Part shown: positions 17,931 to 25,607 of the stretch, piece by piece
Layout: every line of letters starts with the position of its first letter
Position numbering within the stretch: position 1 is the first letter of the stretch
Made by a program: the position numbers and the translations under genes
DNA from: Chitinophagales bacterium
GTDB lineage: Bacteria > Bacteroidota > Bacteroidia > Chitinophagales > Saprospiraceae
NCBI GenBank assembly: GCA_013299105.1
Contig: JAAFJY010000002.1
Coordinates: 310,001 to 374,000 of the forward strand
Reading direction: 5' to 3'
DNA length: 64,000 nt
Notes under the pieces: generated by a model
The model's input: the letters and a program-made list of their open reading frames with translations, nothing else
Databases searched by the model: none
What the model was told of the DNA's origin: nothing

Positions 17931-17968
17931 GGGCTTTGGGAGCCTTGCAACTAGCGACTCCCAAGCCC
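17931..17968 (-). terminator. Hairpin after the Spy-like gene
   Basis: Arms 17931-17942 and 17958-17968 pair over 11 bp with one bulged T, 6 bases past the stop of the sigma-factor operon's last gene. No long T tract follows on the minus strand. Confidence 0.55.
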
Positions 17969-17973
17969 GCTGA

Positions 17974-18390
17974 CTAATTTTTACTTTGTTGCAAGCGATT
18001 GATCAATTCGCGGTTGAACTCGCGCTCTGCTCGTCCCAGGAGAAAAATTTTGCGCACCGAAATCACCCCTTTGAGTTTGTGAAAGAGATCTCTTTTAAGT
18101 TTAATGACCTGCTCTTCCATCTCGAAGGCATCCAAAATGGAACGTTCTACCTCCTGGTCATTCAGGCTGTTGATGTCTTGGTCAACTTTATATTTTTGGC
18201 GCGTTTTTTTCAATTCGGCCTCATATTGGTTGTAAATTGGCCAGAATTTTTCTGATTCTTCAGGGGTCAGACTCAATTTGTTGGTAATGTAGCCAATGCG
18301 AATCGCACGAATATTTTTGCCGTCTCGCTCTTGAGCCAAGCCGTTAAAATACATTAAACACAGTGCCAGTACAAAAACCAGGCTTTTCAT
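17974..18390 (-). CDS. Small exported helical protein, Spy/CpxP-like
   Basis: A 138-residue protein read from ATG 18390, where a signal peptide starts (MKSLVFVLALCLMYFNGLAQ); the longer frame overlaps the anti-sigma gene and is rejected. The mature part is helical and basic with a segment LSLTPEESEKFWPIYNQYEAEL that resembles the LTxxQ-type repeats of Spy/CpxP periplasmic chaperones and heavy-metal sensors. It is the third gene after an ECF sigma factor and its anti-sigma candidate, 47 bases from the latter. In Bacteroidota this trio is common; the protein probably senses or buffers envelope stress, by inference. Confidence 0.75.
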   Translation of the reverse strand: MKSLVFVLALCLMYFNGLAQERDGKNIRAIRIGYITNKLSLTPEESEKFWPIYNQYEAELKKTRQKYKVDQDINSLNDQEVERSILDAFEMEEQVIKLKRDLFHKLKGVISVRKIFLLGRAEREFNRELINRLQQSKN

Positions 18391-18436
18391 AGACTTTGTT
18401 TTTATCATTCGGAACGGGGTCCGAGCATGTATATTA

Positions 18437-18931
18437 CTAAAAAACTTCTTCCAATAATTCTTCGTCCAGTTCATTGACGGCATCGTCAAGGTATTGCTGG
18501 ATTTCAGTTTTGGGCAATTCCGGCAGCATATCAACAGGGGATTGGACTTCTTTAACCGATTCCAGGATGCTTTCTTCATCAAACTCATCAATGTTTGACA
18601 AAACGTAGTTTTTAACACTTGTGCTATCCACCTCAGCCAACTGGTCCTGCACTGATCCTGTTGGATTTTTGAGCCAGAACAATGCGGCTATCAATAATAT
18701 AGCCAAAGAAGCCAAAGCCAAAGCGGGTTTAGGCAAAAACCAGGTGCCCAGCCACTGCTCTAAACGAATGCTCAAACTCGGGCTGACTGGTTCTGCTTCA
18801 ACTTGCGCTTGTTGGATTTTTTGCCAAACCTCATTTGAAAAGTTTTCAAAAAAACCTTCAGGTACTTTAAAACCACCAGTGGAGGTCTTTAAGTGTTTGA
18901 GCTTATCCGGGATGTCATCCTCTAGTTTCAT
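18437..18931 (-). CDS. Single-pass membrane protein, probable anti-sigma factor
   Basis: A 164-residue protein with one membrane helix (about residues 70-87), an N-terminal cytosolic part of about 68 residues and a very acidic C-terminal tail. It lies 8 bases after the ECF sigma gene, the usual place for the cognate anti-sigma factor. No zinc-containing HxxxCxxC motif is present, so it is not the ZAS type. The anti-sigma role is inferred from position and topology. Confidence 0.65.
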   Translation of the reverse strand: MKLEDDIPDKLKHLKTSTGGFKVPEGFFENFSNEVWQKIQQAQVEAEPVSPSLSIRLEQWLGTWFLPKPALALASLAILLIAALFWLKNPTGSVQDQLAEVDSTSVKNYVLSNIDEFDEESILESVKEVQSPVDMLPELPKTEIQQYLDDAVNELDEELLEEVF

Positions 18932-18939
18932 TTTGACAC

Positions 18940-19494
18940 CTATTTTTCTTCCAAAAAAGATTCAATTTTCTTCACTGCGTGGTGAAATGAAGCTTTTAGC
19001 GCACCCACCGAAGTGTCCAGCAAAGTGGACATTTCCTGGTAGCCCATTTCTTCGAAATAACGCAAATTGAACACTTGCCGTTGCTTTTCGGGCAAGGTGA
19101 CCAGTGCTTGTTGCAAGCGGATTTGTGCGGCATCTCCGTCAAAAAACTCATCTGCTTTTAGCTGCTTGCCGATTGCACTTACTTCATCATCCAGCGATGC
19201 TGAAGATTGTCGTTTCTTTTTCTCCAAAAAACTCAATGCTTCGTTGCAAGCAATGCGATACAGCCAAGTATATAGACCTGACTTGCCTTCGAACTTGTCA
19301 ATGTTGCGGTACACTTTTACCAAGCAGTTTTGCAAAACATCATTGGCATCCTCATGGTCCAACAGCATGCGGCGAACCTGCCAATACAAGCGCTCTTGGT
19401 ACATGCCCACCAAAAGCCGAAACCCTTGCTCCAGGGTTTGCGGACGGCTGATCAAACGCAGGATTTGTTCATCGCTTGTTTCTGCCTGAGGCAT
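18940..19494 (-). CDS. ECF-type RNA polymerase sigma factor
   Basis: A 184-residue sigma-70 family protein of ECF size, from ATG 19494 (an in-frame GTG lies at 19548). Region 2 is visible as DHEDANDVLQNCLVKVYRN followed by GLYTWLYRIACNEAL, and region 4 as LPEKQRQVFNLRYFEEMGYQ with a helix-turn-helix ALKASFHHAVKKI. Regions 1 and 3 are absent, as expected. It heads a three-gene operon with a probable anti-sigma factor and a Spy-like exported protein, suggesting control of an envelope-stress or similar regulon. Confidence 0.92.
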   Translation of the reverse strand: MPQAETSDEQILRLISRPQTLEQGFRLLVGMYQERLYWQVRRMLLDHEDANDVLQNCLVKVYRNIDKFEGKSGLYTWLYRIACNEALSFLEKKKRQSSASLDDEVSAIGKQLKADEFFDGDAAQIRLQQALVTLPEKQRQVFNLRYFEEMGYQEMSTLLDTSVGALKASFHHAVKKIESFLEEK

Positions 19495-19570
19495 GGTGTT
19501 TTGGCTTGTTGATGAATTAGACTGCCAATCAGCAGGATGGTTTAACACCAGCTAAAATAATAGTTGTTTT

Positions 19571-20572
19571 TCACAAGTTCGCCGCTACTTCTGCATAGAG
19601 GGCTTCATATTGCCGGGCCACTTCGGCTGCTGAAAATCGTTCGATATTCTTCAATCCTTTTTCAATCAATTCATTTCTATAAGCTGCATCGGCTAAAATT
19701 TTTTCCACACCAGCCCGAATTGATTGTGTGTCATAGGGATCAACAAGACAAGCTGCATCACCTGCTACATAAGGCATCGAAGAAATATTGGAGGTCACAA
19801 CGGGCCGGCCCACTGCCTGGGCCTCCAAAATGGGCATACCAAAGCCTTCAAGGGTAGAAGAAAAAAGCACCAGAGAGCTTTTTTTGTATAGTTGATGAAG
19901 TGCATCATCACTCAAGTTAAAATCATGCTGATAATCTATTTGGTGTTGCTCGAGCAGGCTCAATTGTGGAGGATTTAATTTACCTACGATGTACAATTGT
20001 ATCGGCAAACCAGCCAATGCTTTGATATGTCTTTCGAGATTTTTGTTTTCAGCGGTACCGATGTGCAAAATCACTGGTCGCTCAGTTCTTGGAACGACAG
20101 GGCTGTAAACAAAATGAGTAGAAATAATGGTTGGAATAACCCTGATTTTGTCTGCTGGACAATCGGTGTATTTGATGATTTCTTGTTTGGTGGCTTCTGA
20201 CACAGCAGTGATGTACTTGCAATGCCGAACGGGTAATTTCAACCAAAACCATTTCAACAACCCCCTTCGCCAGCCCGTATAAAGGTGCATGAACCCACAA
20301 TCATGGATTGTCAGAATGGTGCGTTTGGAAGGGAGCCCAAGAGCCAAGAAATTTACATCCCCTGTTATGTGGTTGATGTCACTTTTTTGTTTTCGAGCTT
20401 CAAGAATTGCCTTTACCCTTGGCCAAAAACCATTGCTAAAATAAGATGAAACGATTTTTTTGAGAGAAAAAGGACTGTTTTTAGGGAAAGCACCCATCAA
20501 AGTATCGAAAGAAGTTTCAATGCTGAAATTCCCAATGGGGCGCGATTTTCGATAGAATAAGTGTACAATCAT
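19571..20572 (-). CDS. GT4-family glycosyltransferase
   Basis: A 333-residue GT-B fold glycosyltransferase read from ATG 20572 (a TTG lies 12 bases upstream). The C-terminal donor-binding domain has the EX7E-type motif EGFGMPILEAQAVGRPVVTS (about residues 245-264) and GDAACLVDP; the N-terminal half includes HDCGFMH and SEATKQEII. It is shorter than most family members (about 370 aa), mainly in the N-terminal domain, but looks intact. It probably transfers a sugar from a nucleotide donor in surface glycan synthesis. It stands alone, just after the sigma-factor gene on the same strand. Confidence 0.85.
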   Translation of the reverse strand: MIVHLFYRKSRPIGNFSIETSFDTLMGAFPKNSPFSLKKIVSSYFSNGFWPRVKAILEARKQKSDINHITGDVNFLALGLPSKRTILTIHDCGFMHLYTGWRRGLLKWFWLKLPVRHCKYITAVSEATKQEIIKYTDCPADKIRVIPTIISTHFVYSPVVPRTERPVILHIGTAENKNLERHIKALAGLPIQLYIVGKLNPPQLSLLEQHQIDYQHDFNLSDDALHQLYKKSSLVLFSSTLEGFGMPILEAQAVGRPVVTSNISSMPYVAGDAACLVDPYDTQSIRAGVEKILADAAYRNELIEKGLKNIERFSAAEVARQYEALYAEVAANL

Positions 20573-20651
20573 GGAACGAAACAAGCAGAGTAGTAGAAAA
20601 GAAGATGCCGATTGTACTGGGGATTTGGCTGATTTGGATTAGGATGGAACA

Positions 20652-20659
20652 CAAAGGTA
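20652..20659 (-). promoter_or_regulatory. -7 box TACCTTTG upstream of the glycosyltransferase
   Basis: Exact TAnnTTTG match on the minus strand, 80 bases before ATG 20572. Confidence 0.4.
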
Positions 20660-20761
20660 GCGTGTAAACGAATAAATTGACTTTTTTGTGATGGGTTTTC
20701 TAAAAATATAGACCAAGTCCATTGTTGTGATGCCTAATGCAGGGTTTTGCTGGCCTATATA

Positions 20762-20779
20762 CCAGGCCTTGAAGCCTGG
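20762..20779. repeat. Small palindrome CCAGGC-N6-GCCTGG
   Basis: Perfect 6-bp arms around a 6-nt loop, in the gap between the glycosyltransferase and the Nudix locus. Probably an intergenic hairpin of the CCTGGACTTCAGTCCAGG type; another is at about 52981-53001. Confidence 0.35.
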
Positions 20780-20788
20780 ATTATTTGA

Positions 20789-21052
20789 TCAAAACCCCCA
20801 ATCTAGTGGTGTAAATTGTAAATCTGCCCCAAGTTCCACGGGCTCTTTGTCTCCGTAGCTGCGTTGTTCGTCGGTCAAATAATCCACTATTTTCCCTCCT
20901 CTCGCCTTGCTACAAAGCCAAATAGCCTGCCTGCAACCTAGGGGGTATTTGTAATTCGTACCACTAGTCAAAGTATACAATCCTTGCATACTGGCTATCA
21001 GGATTCTCTGGAGGAACTTTTTAAACAAGGTCATTATGTGAAAACCACGCAT
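20789..21052 (-). other. Doubtful 87-codon ORF, possibly part of an intergenic repeat
   Basis: An ATG-started frame of 87 codons with no recognisable domain. The first third is moderately hydrophobic; the last half reads as low-quality protein (CRQAIWLCSKARGGK, then YLTDEQRSYGDKEP). Base composition of about 20810-20960 differs from the AT-rich surroundings. I think this is more likely a dispersed repeat or decayed fragment than a gene. Confidence 0.2.
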
Positions 21053-21073
21053 TGTTGTCTGGTCATTTAGCCC

Positions 21074-21232
21074 ATGACTGATGAAAAATTAAGGGCAGTT
21101 ATGGAAATCTTACTTGAGCGAGTCATGCCAGGTATCTCGCTGGGCTGCATAACTTTTGTATTTCAAGACCAAGCACTCAAAGTGCGCTTTATTGGTGTCG
21201 AAAGTTTTTTACTAGACTTAATAGAAAAATAA
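21074..21232 (+). pseudogene. Truncated copy of the Nudix-regulator N-terminus
   Basis: A 52-codon frame (ATG 21074, TAA 21230) whose middle, RVMPGISLGCITFVFQDQAL, aligns without gaps to residues 15-34 of the intact Nudix regulator just downstream (STMPGLSIDCIVFGFHDSAI). It stops before the Nudix box, so it cannot be a full regulator. It is either the remnant of a tandem duplication or a small protein derived from one. Confidence 0.6.
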
Positions 21233-21247
21233 TGAATATTCACTATC

Positions 21248-21268
21248 ATTGTGTCAAGGCGACACAAT
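21248..21268 (+). promoter_or_regulatory. Candidate operator ATTGTGTC-N5-GACACAAT
   Basis: Perfect 8-bp inverted repeat with a 5-bp spacer (21-bp span), 74 bases upstream of the Nudix regulator's ATG. Size and symmetry fit a dimeric winged-helix operator, so autoregulation by the neighbouring protein is the simplest reading. Confidence 0.55.
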
Positions 21269-21341
21269 CAATGGTTCACCATTTGCCTGGCCCTCAGGTA
21301 TTGTGTTGCTTCGCAAGACGCAATTAATCTTCCTCCGTTTT

Positions 21342-22088
21342 ATGAACATTGAAGAATTAGAAGACCTTGTCCGCCAAATGTACGCAAGCACCATGCCGGG
21401 GCTTTCGATTGATTGTATTGTTTTTGGGTTTCACGATAGCGCAATCAAAATCCTCAGTTTGCGCTTCAACAACGCTGACGCTTGGATGTTGCCCAATGGT
21501 CTTATTTTCCATAAGGAGTCCATTCAACAGGCTGCCCAGCGGATTTTGTTGGAAAGAACCAGCCTCAAGGACATCTTTCTCAAACAGTTTTACACATTTG
21601 GAGACCTTGATCGCACAAATATCGAGGATATGAAAACCATGATGCCCTTTCCCAGCATCCTGGAAATGGTGCCTAAAAGAGCCATTTCAATTGGCTACTA
21701 TGCGCTGGTTGAACACTCAAAAGTGCAGCCCCAATTGGATTTTATGACTGCTGAATGTCGCTGGTTTGGGGTGGATGAATTGCCTAAGATGATTTTTGAC
21801 CACAATAAGATTGTAGAAATTGGCCTCAAATCGCTTCGTGCACAAATTGATCACCTGCCCATTGGGTACCATCTCATGCCCGAAACTTTCACTATGCCTG
21901 AACTCCAAAAATTGCACGAGGCCATTTTAGGAGAACCGCTTGATCGGGCCAATTTTCAAAAACGGATTCTCAGTTATGACATCTTGGAGCGCTTGGAAGA
22001 GCGCCGCACAGGAGGTGCGCACAAGTCGCCTTATGTTTATCGCTTCATTCCTGAAAAATATGAGGCGTTTTTGCAGCGAGAGTTTTGA
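21342..22088 (+). CDS. NrtR-like Nudix-domain transcriptional regulator
   Basis: A 248-residue protein from ATG 21342; the longer frame from 21249 would translate the operator palindrome. The N-terminal Nudix fold (about residues 12-150) carries a degenerate Nudix box: Gly, five residues, Glu, seven residues, Arg, but the usual REUXEE is RILLER, so two catalytic acids are lost. The C-terminal part (about 165-240: MPELQKLHEAILGEPLDRANFQKRIL, SPYVYRF) is a winged helix of the NrtR/AraR type. Proteins of this kind bind a nucleotide-sugar or ADP-ribose-like ligand rather than hydrolyse it and repress nearby genes. It is followed in the same direction by tryptophanase. Confidence 0.85.
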   Translation: MNIEELEDLVRQMYASTMPGLSIDCIVFGFHDSAIKILSLRFNNADAWMLPNGLIFHKESIQQAAQRILLERTSLKDIFLKQFYTFGDLDRTNIEDMKTMMPFPSILEMVPKRAISIGYYALVEHSKVQPQLDFMTAECRWFGVDELPKMIFDHNKIVEIGLKSLRAQIDHLPIGYHLMPETFTMPELQKLHEAILGEPLDRANFQKRILSYDILERLEERRTGGAHKSPYVYRFIPEKYEAFLQREF

Positions 22089-22323
22089 TAAACCTTATTT
22101 TTGTGGCGCACAAGCGATGCCATGACCAACTGCTTTACATCCATTCATCGCGGTTATTCACCCATCTTCATTCCATTGCTCACCTTGGATTGTAAGCGCT
22201 TTATTCCCGACGAAGCCTTGCCTTTGGCTTTCTAATCTCATTCCTTTTTTCCTTTTCTGATTTTTTAATTCACTTTTTGCCTGGTGATATGATATCGATC
22301 ACTCCGGGTTCAATGCTATTTTT

Positions 22324-23688
22324 ATGAAAACCATTATCGAACCTTTTCGCATAAAGGCCGTCGAGCCTATTCGCATGACTACCCGTGAAGAACGCGCGCA
22401 ACTGATTCAGGCCGCTCACCTGAACACTTTTCGATTGCGCGCTGAAGATGTGATGATCGACTTTTTGACCGATTCCGGTACTTCAGCCATGAGCGCGGCC
22501 CAGTGGGCTGGTATCATGATTGGTGATGAGAGTTATGCTGGAAGCCCCTCCTTCTATCGTTTTGAAGCAGCAGTCAGGGAATTGATGCCATTTCAACACA
22601 TCATCCCCACCCACCAGGGCCGGGCGGCTGAAAAAATTCTGTTTTCCATCATTGGCGGGCCAGGTAAAATGATACCAAACAATGCCCATTTCGATACCAC
22701 GCGAGCCAATGTTGAATTTTCAGGAGCAAGTGCCCACGACTTAGTTATTGAGGAAGGCAAAAACCCCAGCTCTCTACATCCGTTTAAAGGCAACATAGAC
22801 CTGGAAAAACTTCGCCGATTTCTGGAACAGTTTCACGAACAGGTCCCTTTGGTGATGCTTACTTTGACCAACAACTCCGGGGGTGGCCAACCTGTTTCGA
22901 TGGCCAATGTACGAGCGGTAAAAGCCATTTGTAAGGAGTATGGCAAGCCTTTGTTTTTTGACAGTTGCCGCTTTGCTGAAAACGCTTACTTTATCAAACT
23001 GCGTGAACAGGAATTCAAGGATCACAGTGTAAAAAGTATTGTGCAGGAGCTGTTTTCCCATGCCGATGGCATGACCATGAGTGCCAAAAAAGATGCTTTG
23101 GTGAACATTGGAGGCTGGCTGGCACTCAACGACAAAACATGGGCCCAGCAAGCCCGCAATTTATTGATCATTACCGAAGGCTTTCCAACTTATGGTGGTT
23201 TAGCGGGGCGTGATTTAGAGGCCATCGCCATTGGATTACAGGAAATCGTCCAGGAAGATTACCTGCAATACCGCATTCGATCAGCGCAGTACGTTGGAGA
23301 AGCTTTGCTTAAGCTTGGCGTTCCAATTGTACAACCTGTAGGTGGTCACGCGGTGTATGTCGATGCCAAGGCGTTTTTACCCCATATTCCAGCTTTGCAA
23401 TATCCAGCCCAATCGCTAGCCATTGCCATGTATGAAATTGGTGGTATTCGCTGTAGTGAAATTGGCTCAGTGATGTTTGGTCGTCAAAGTGATGGCAGCG
23501 AAAAAGCAGCAGCGATGGAACTGGTGCGTTTGGCTTTCCCGCGCAGGGTTTACACCCAAAGTCACATGGATTACGTAATCGAATGTTTTGAGCGCATTGT
23601 TGCAGAAAAATCAAAGTTGCGAGGACTTAAAATCGTGGAGGAACCAGCTGCCTTGCGTCATTTTACTGCAAAATTTGCATGGGTGTAA
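22324..23688 (+). CDS. tnaA: Tryptophanase (tryptophan indole-lyase)
   Basis: A 454-residue PLP enzyme of the tryptophanase/tyrosine phenol-lyase family, close to the usual 455-475 aa. The PLP lysine is Lys256 in MTMSAKKDALV; SGTSAMS (51-57), FDSCRFAEN (212-220) and TEGFPTYGGLAGRDLEA are family blocks. Tryptophanase is favoured over tyrosine phenol-lyase because the segment IRCSEIGSVMFGR matches the tryptophanase version, which lacks the Arg of the lyase's MERG motif, and the end reads LRHFTAKF. It converts tryptophan to indole, pyruvate and ammonia in the cytosol. The Nudix regulator is 235 bases upstream; an NrtR-tnaA link is not established. Confidence 0.9.
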   Translation: MKTIIEPFRIKAVEPIRMTTREERAQLIQAAHLNTFRLRAEDVMIDFLTDSGTSAMSAAQWAGIMIGDESYAGSPSFYRFEAAVRELMPFQHIIPTHQGRAAEKILFSIIGGPGKMIPNNAHFDTTRANVEFSGASAHDLVIEEGKNPSSLHPFKGNIDLEKLRRFLEQFHEQVPLVMLTLTNNSGGGQPVSMANVRAVKAICKEYGKPLFFDSCRFAENAYFIKLREQEFKDHSVKSIVQELFSHADGMTMSAKKDALVNIGGWLALNDKTWAQQARNLLIITEGFPTYGGLAGRDLEAIAIGLQEIVQEDYLQYRIRSAQYVGEALLKLGVPIVQPVGGHAVYVDAKAFLPHIPALQYPAQSLAIAMYEIGGIRCSEIGSVMFGRQSDGSEKAAAMELVRLAFPRRVYTQSHMDYVIECFERIVAEKSKLRGLKIVEEPAALRHFTAKFAWV

Positions 23689-23773
23689 GTTTTTTTATGG
23701 GGTTAAAAGAGACTTGCTTTTTATCGCCTGGAACCAATTCCGTTGATTATTTAATACATACTTAGTCAACTGT

Positions 23774-23877
23774 TTATCAAAAGCTCTAGCGCAAGAGAAG
23801 AGGGTTATCCACACTTGTGTTTTTGAACTGTGGATAACCCTCCTGCAAAGTGTTGATAATCAAGCTATTTTTCCACA
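23774..23877. other. oriC-like cluster of DnaA boxes
   Basis: Within 104 bp lie two perfect consensus DnaA boxes TTATCCACA in opposite orientation (23805-23813 and complement 23829-23837), plus TTATCAACA (complement, 23851-23859), TTTTCCACA (23869-23877) and a weaker TTATCAAAA (23774-23782). The two consensus boxes are embedded in a perfect 14-bp inverted repeat (23800-23813 with 23829-23842). An AT-rich stretch (about 23740-23762) flanks the cluster. This suggests a replication origin or a DnaA-binding regulatory site; see findings. Confidence 0.6.
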
Positions 23878-24085
23878 TGGTGTGCAAGTATGAAATTCTT
23901 TGCTACTTTTACAATCCGGCTTGTTCAGAAAAGTTGGCTCAAAGGAGCAACCTCAAGCATGGTTTACCCGTAAAAAGCATGGAGAAAAACCATTTTCACT
24001 ATGTTTAGAGCTTACCGATTTTTGCAGCCAATGCAGTGAATCGAGGGTTCAAAGTGGTAAAATTTTTAAACAAAATTCAAAGCTG

Positions 24086-25531
24086 ATGGAATCGTCAAGG
24101 CAGATTTATTCGCTGACGGCGCTATTGATTTTTTTCCTCGTTAGCCCGCTTCTTTTTGCAAAAACCCCAACCCCCAACCCCACTACCCCTCCCGAAGAAA
24201 TTGACGAAGACCTGCTGATCCGCAGGCTGCAATCGATGGAAAACCGTGTGGTAAAGCCGCGTTACGACATCGTTGTGAAAGGTTACTTGAATACCTATCT
24301 GGTACGTGGTCGAGCCCGTACCGAAGAAATCCTGGGAAAGCGGTTCATTTATTTCCCAATCTTTGAAGATGCGCTGTTCAGCGCAGAACTTCCCGATGAA
24401 CTCAAGGCACTCTCTATTGTTGAATCCGCTTTGTCCAACCGTGCTGTTTCGCGGGTTGGCGCGATGGGGCTTTGGCAGTTCATGGCCCCCACCGCCCGCG
24501 AATTGGGCCTAAGGGTGGATGAGGTGGTAGATGAGCGCCGTGATGCACGTCGGGCTTCCGCTGCTGCCGCAGTTTATTTGAAGAAACTACACAAGCAATT
24601 TTCTGACTGGGAATTGGCCATCGCGGCTTACAACAGTGGCAGTGGCAGGGTAGTAAGGGCTATGAAGCGCGGTCGCGGCACTTCTTACTGGGACATTCGC
24701 CCTGATTTACCACGCGAAACCAGCAATTATGTGCCCGCTTTTATCGCTGTGTCGTACTTGCTTGAATATTATGATGAGCACGGGCTTAACCCTCAATACC
24801 CGATCGAAGAATACATGCTCACCACTACCAAGCTGGTACACCAAGACCTTAGTTTCGAGCAAATTCAAAAATTGACGGGCTTGGACCTGGAGAAAATCGA
24901 GTTCCTGAATCCCGCGTTTAACCTGAAAAAAATCCCCGCCAGCGACAAGGGCTACAACCTTACACTACCCACTAAGTACATGGAGAAAGTAAGTGCCTGG
25001 CTAGACGCAAACCGGCCTGATACCGAAGACAAGCTGGCTGAGCCTACTCCAATCATCACTTTGGCACCCAAGCCCAAAGAAGTCGATGCGTACCACAATT
25101 TTGATGAAATCACCCACGAAATGGCACAAGGAGAGACCTTGGAAGCCCTCGGTCAACTTTATGCTACCAGTGTGGGAAAAATTGTGGAGTGGAATAAATT
25201 GGGTGCTGAAAAACCCAAGGTGGGCGAAAAAATCACCATTCTGGTGCCTAAAAACTTTGAACGCCCTAAAGTAGAGCGCCTAGGTCTTTTGGCTCGTTTA
25301 CCTGCGGAAAGACTGAAAACCGTTTTGGCCATTAAACTCGAAGGGAACAACAAAGTGCCCGAAACGGTCAAAGCCGAAGATTTTCTCTACCACACTACCA
25401 ATCGTCTGGAAAGCATTTTTGACATTGCTGCCAAGTATAAAGTTGATCCGCAGGCCATTCTCAAGTTGAATGAATTGCCACTCACCAAGGTTTTCAAGCC
25501 AGGAGTGAAGTTGAAGATCAAAAAATTGTAG
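24086..25531 (+). CDS. LysM lytic transglycosylase (MltD-like)
   Basis: A 481-residue exported murein hydrolase from ATG 24086, where a signal peptide begins (MESSRQIYSLTALLIFFLV). A Pro/Thr-rich linker leads to a transglycosylase SLT domain (about residues 95-235) with catalytic Glu113 in LSIVESALSNRA and the AMGLWQFM and AAYNSGSGRV motifs. Two LysM peptidoglycan-binding modules follow (about 350-405 and 430-481). It should cleave the glycan backbone of peptidoglycan in the periplasm. It is convergent with the GH113-like gene and shares a hairpin terminator with it. Confidence 0.92.
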   Translation: MESSRQIYSLTALLIFFLVSPLLFAKTPTPNPTTPPEEIDEDLLIRRLQSMENRVVKPRYDIVVKGYLNTYLVRGRARTEEILGKRFIYFPIFEDALFSAELPDELKALSIVESALSNRAVSRVGAMGLWQFMAPTARELGLRVDEVVDERRDARRASAAAAVYLKKLHKQFSDWELAIAAYNSGSGRVVRAMKRGRGTSYWDIRPDLPRETSNYVPAFIAVSYLLEYYDEHGLNPQYPIEEYMLTTTKLVHQDLSFEQIQKLTGLDLEKIEFLNPAFNLKKIPASDKGYNLTLPTKYMEKVSAWLDANRPDTEDKLAEPTPIITLAPKPKEVDAYHNFDEITHEMAQGETLEALGQLYATSVGKIVEWNKLGAEKPKVGEKITILVPKNFERPKVERLGLLARLPAERLKTVLAIKLEGNNKVPETVKAEDFLYHTTNRLESIFDIAAKYKVDPQAILKLNELPLTKVFKPGVKLKIKKL

Positions 25532-25557
25532 TTTGTAGCTCGCTTCATGCTCGCTTC

Positions 25558-25594
25558 AAAGGGCCTTAATCACCGTTCGTGGTTAAGGCCCTTT
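25558..25594. terminator. Bidirectional terminator between mltD-like and GH113-like genes
   Basis: A 16-bp stem (25558-25573 with 25579-25594, one G-T) with loop CGTTC; AAA and TTT at the outer ends suit both directions. It lies between two convergent stops. Confidence 0.85.
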
Positions 25595-25607
25595 GTATGT
25601 GAAAAAT

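Noticed and set aside
18391-18618. N-terminal extension of the Spy-like gene
   Set aside because: It overlaps the coding part of the anti-sigma gene in another frame; the signal peptide starts at 18390.
22122-22235. 37-codon ORF upstream of tnaA as a TnaC-like leader peptide
   Set aside because: It contains no tryptophan, which tryptophan-sensing TnaC leaders need, and no Rho-site or hairpin pattern is evident.
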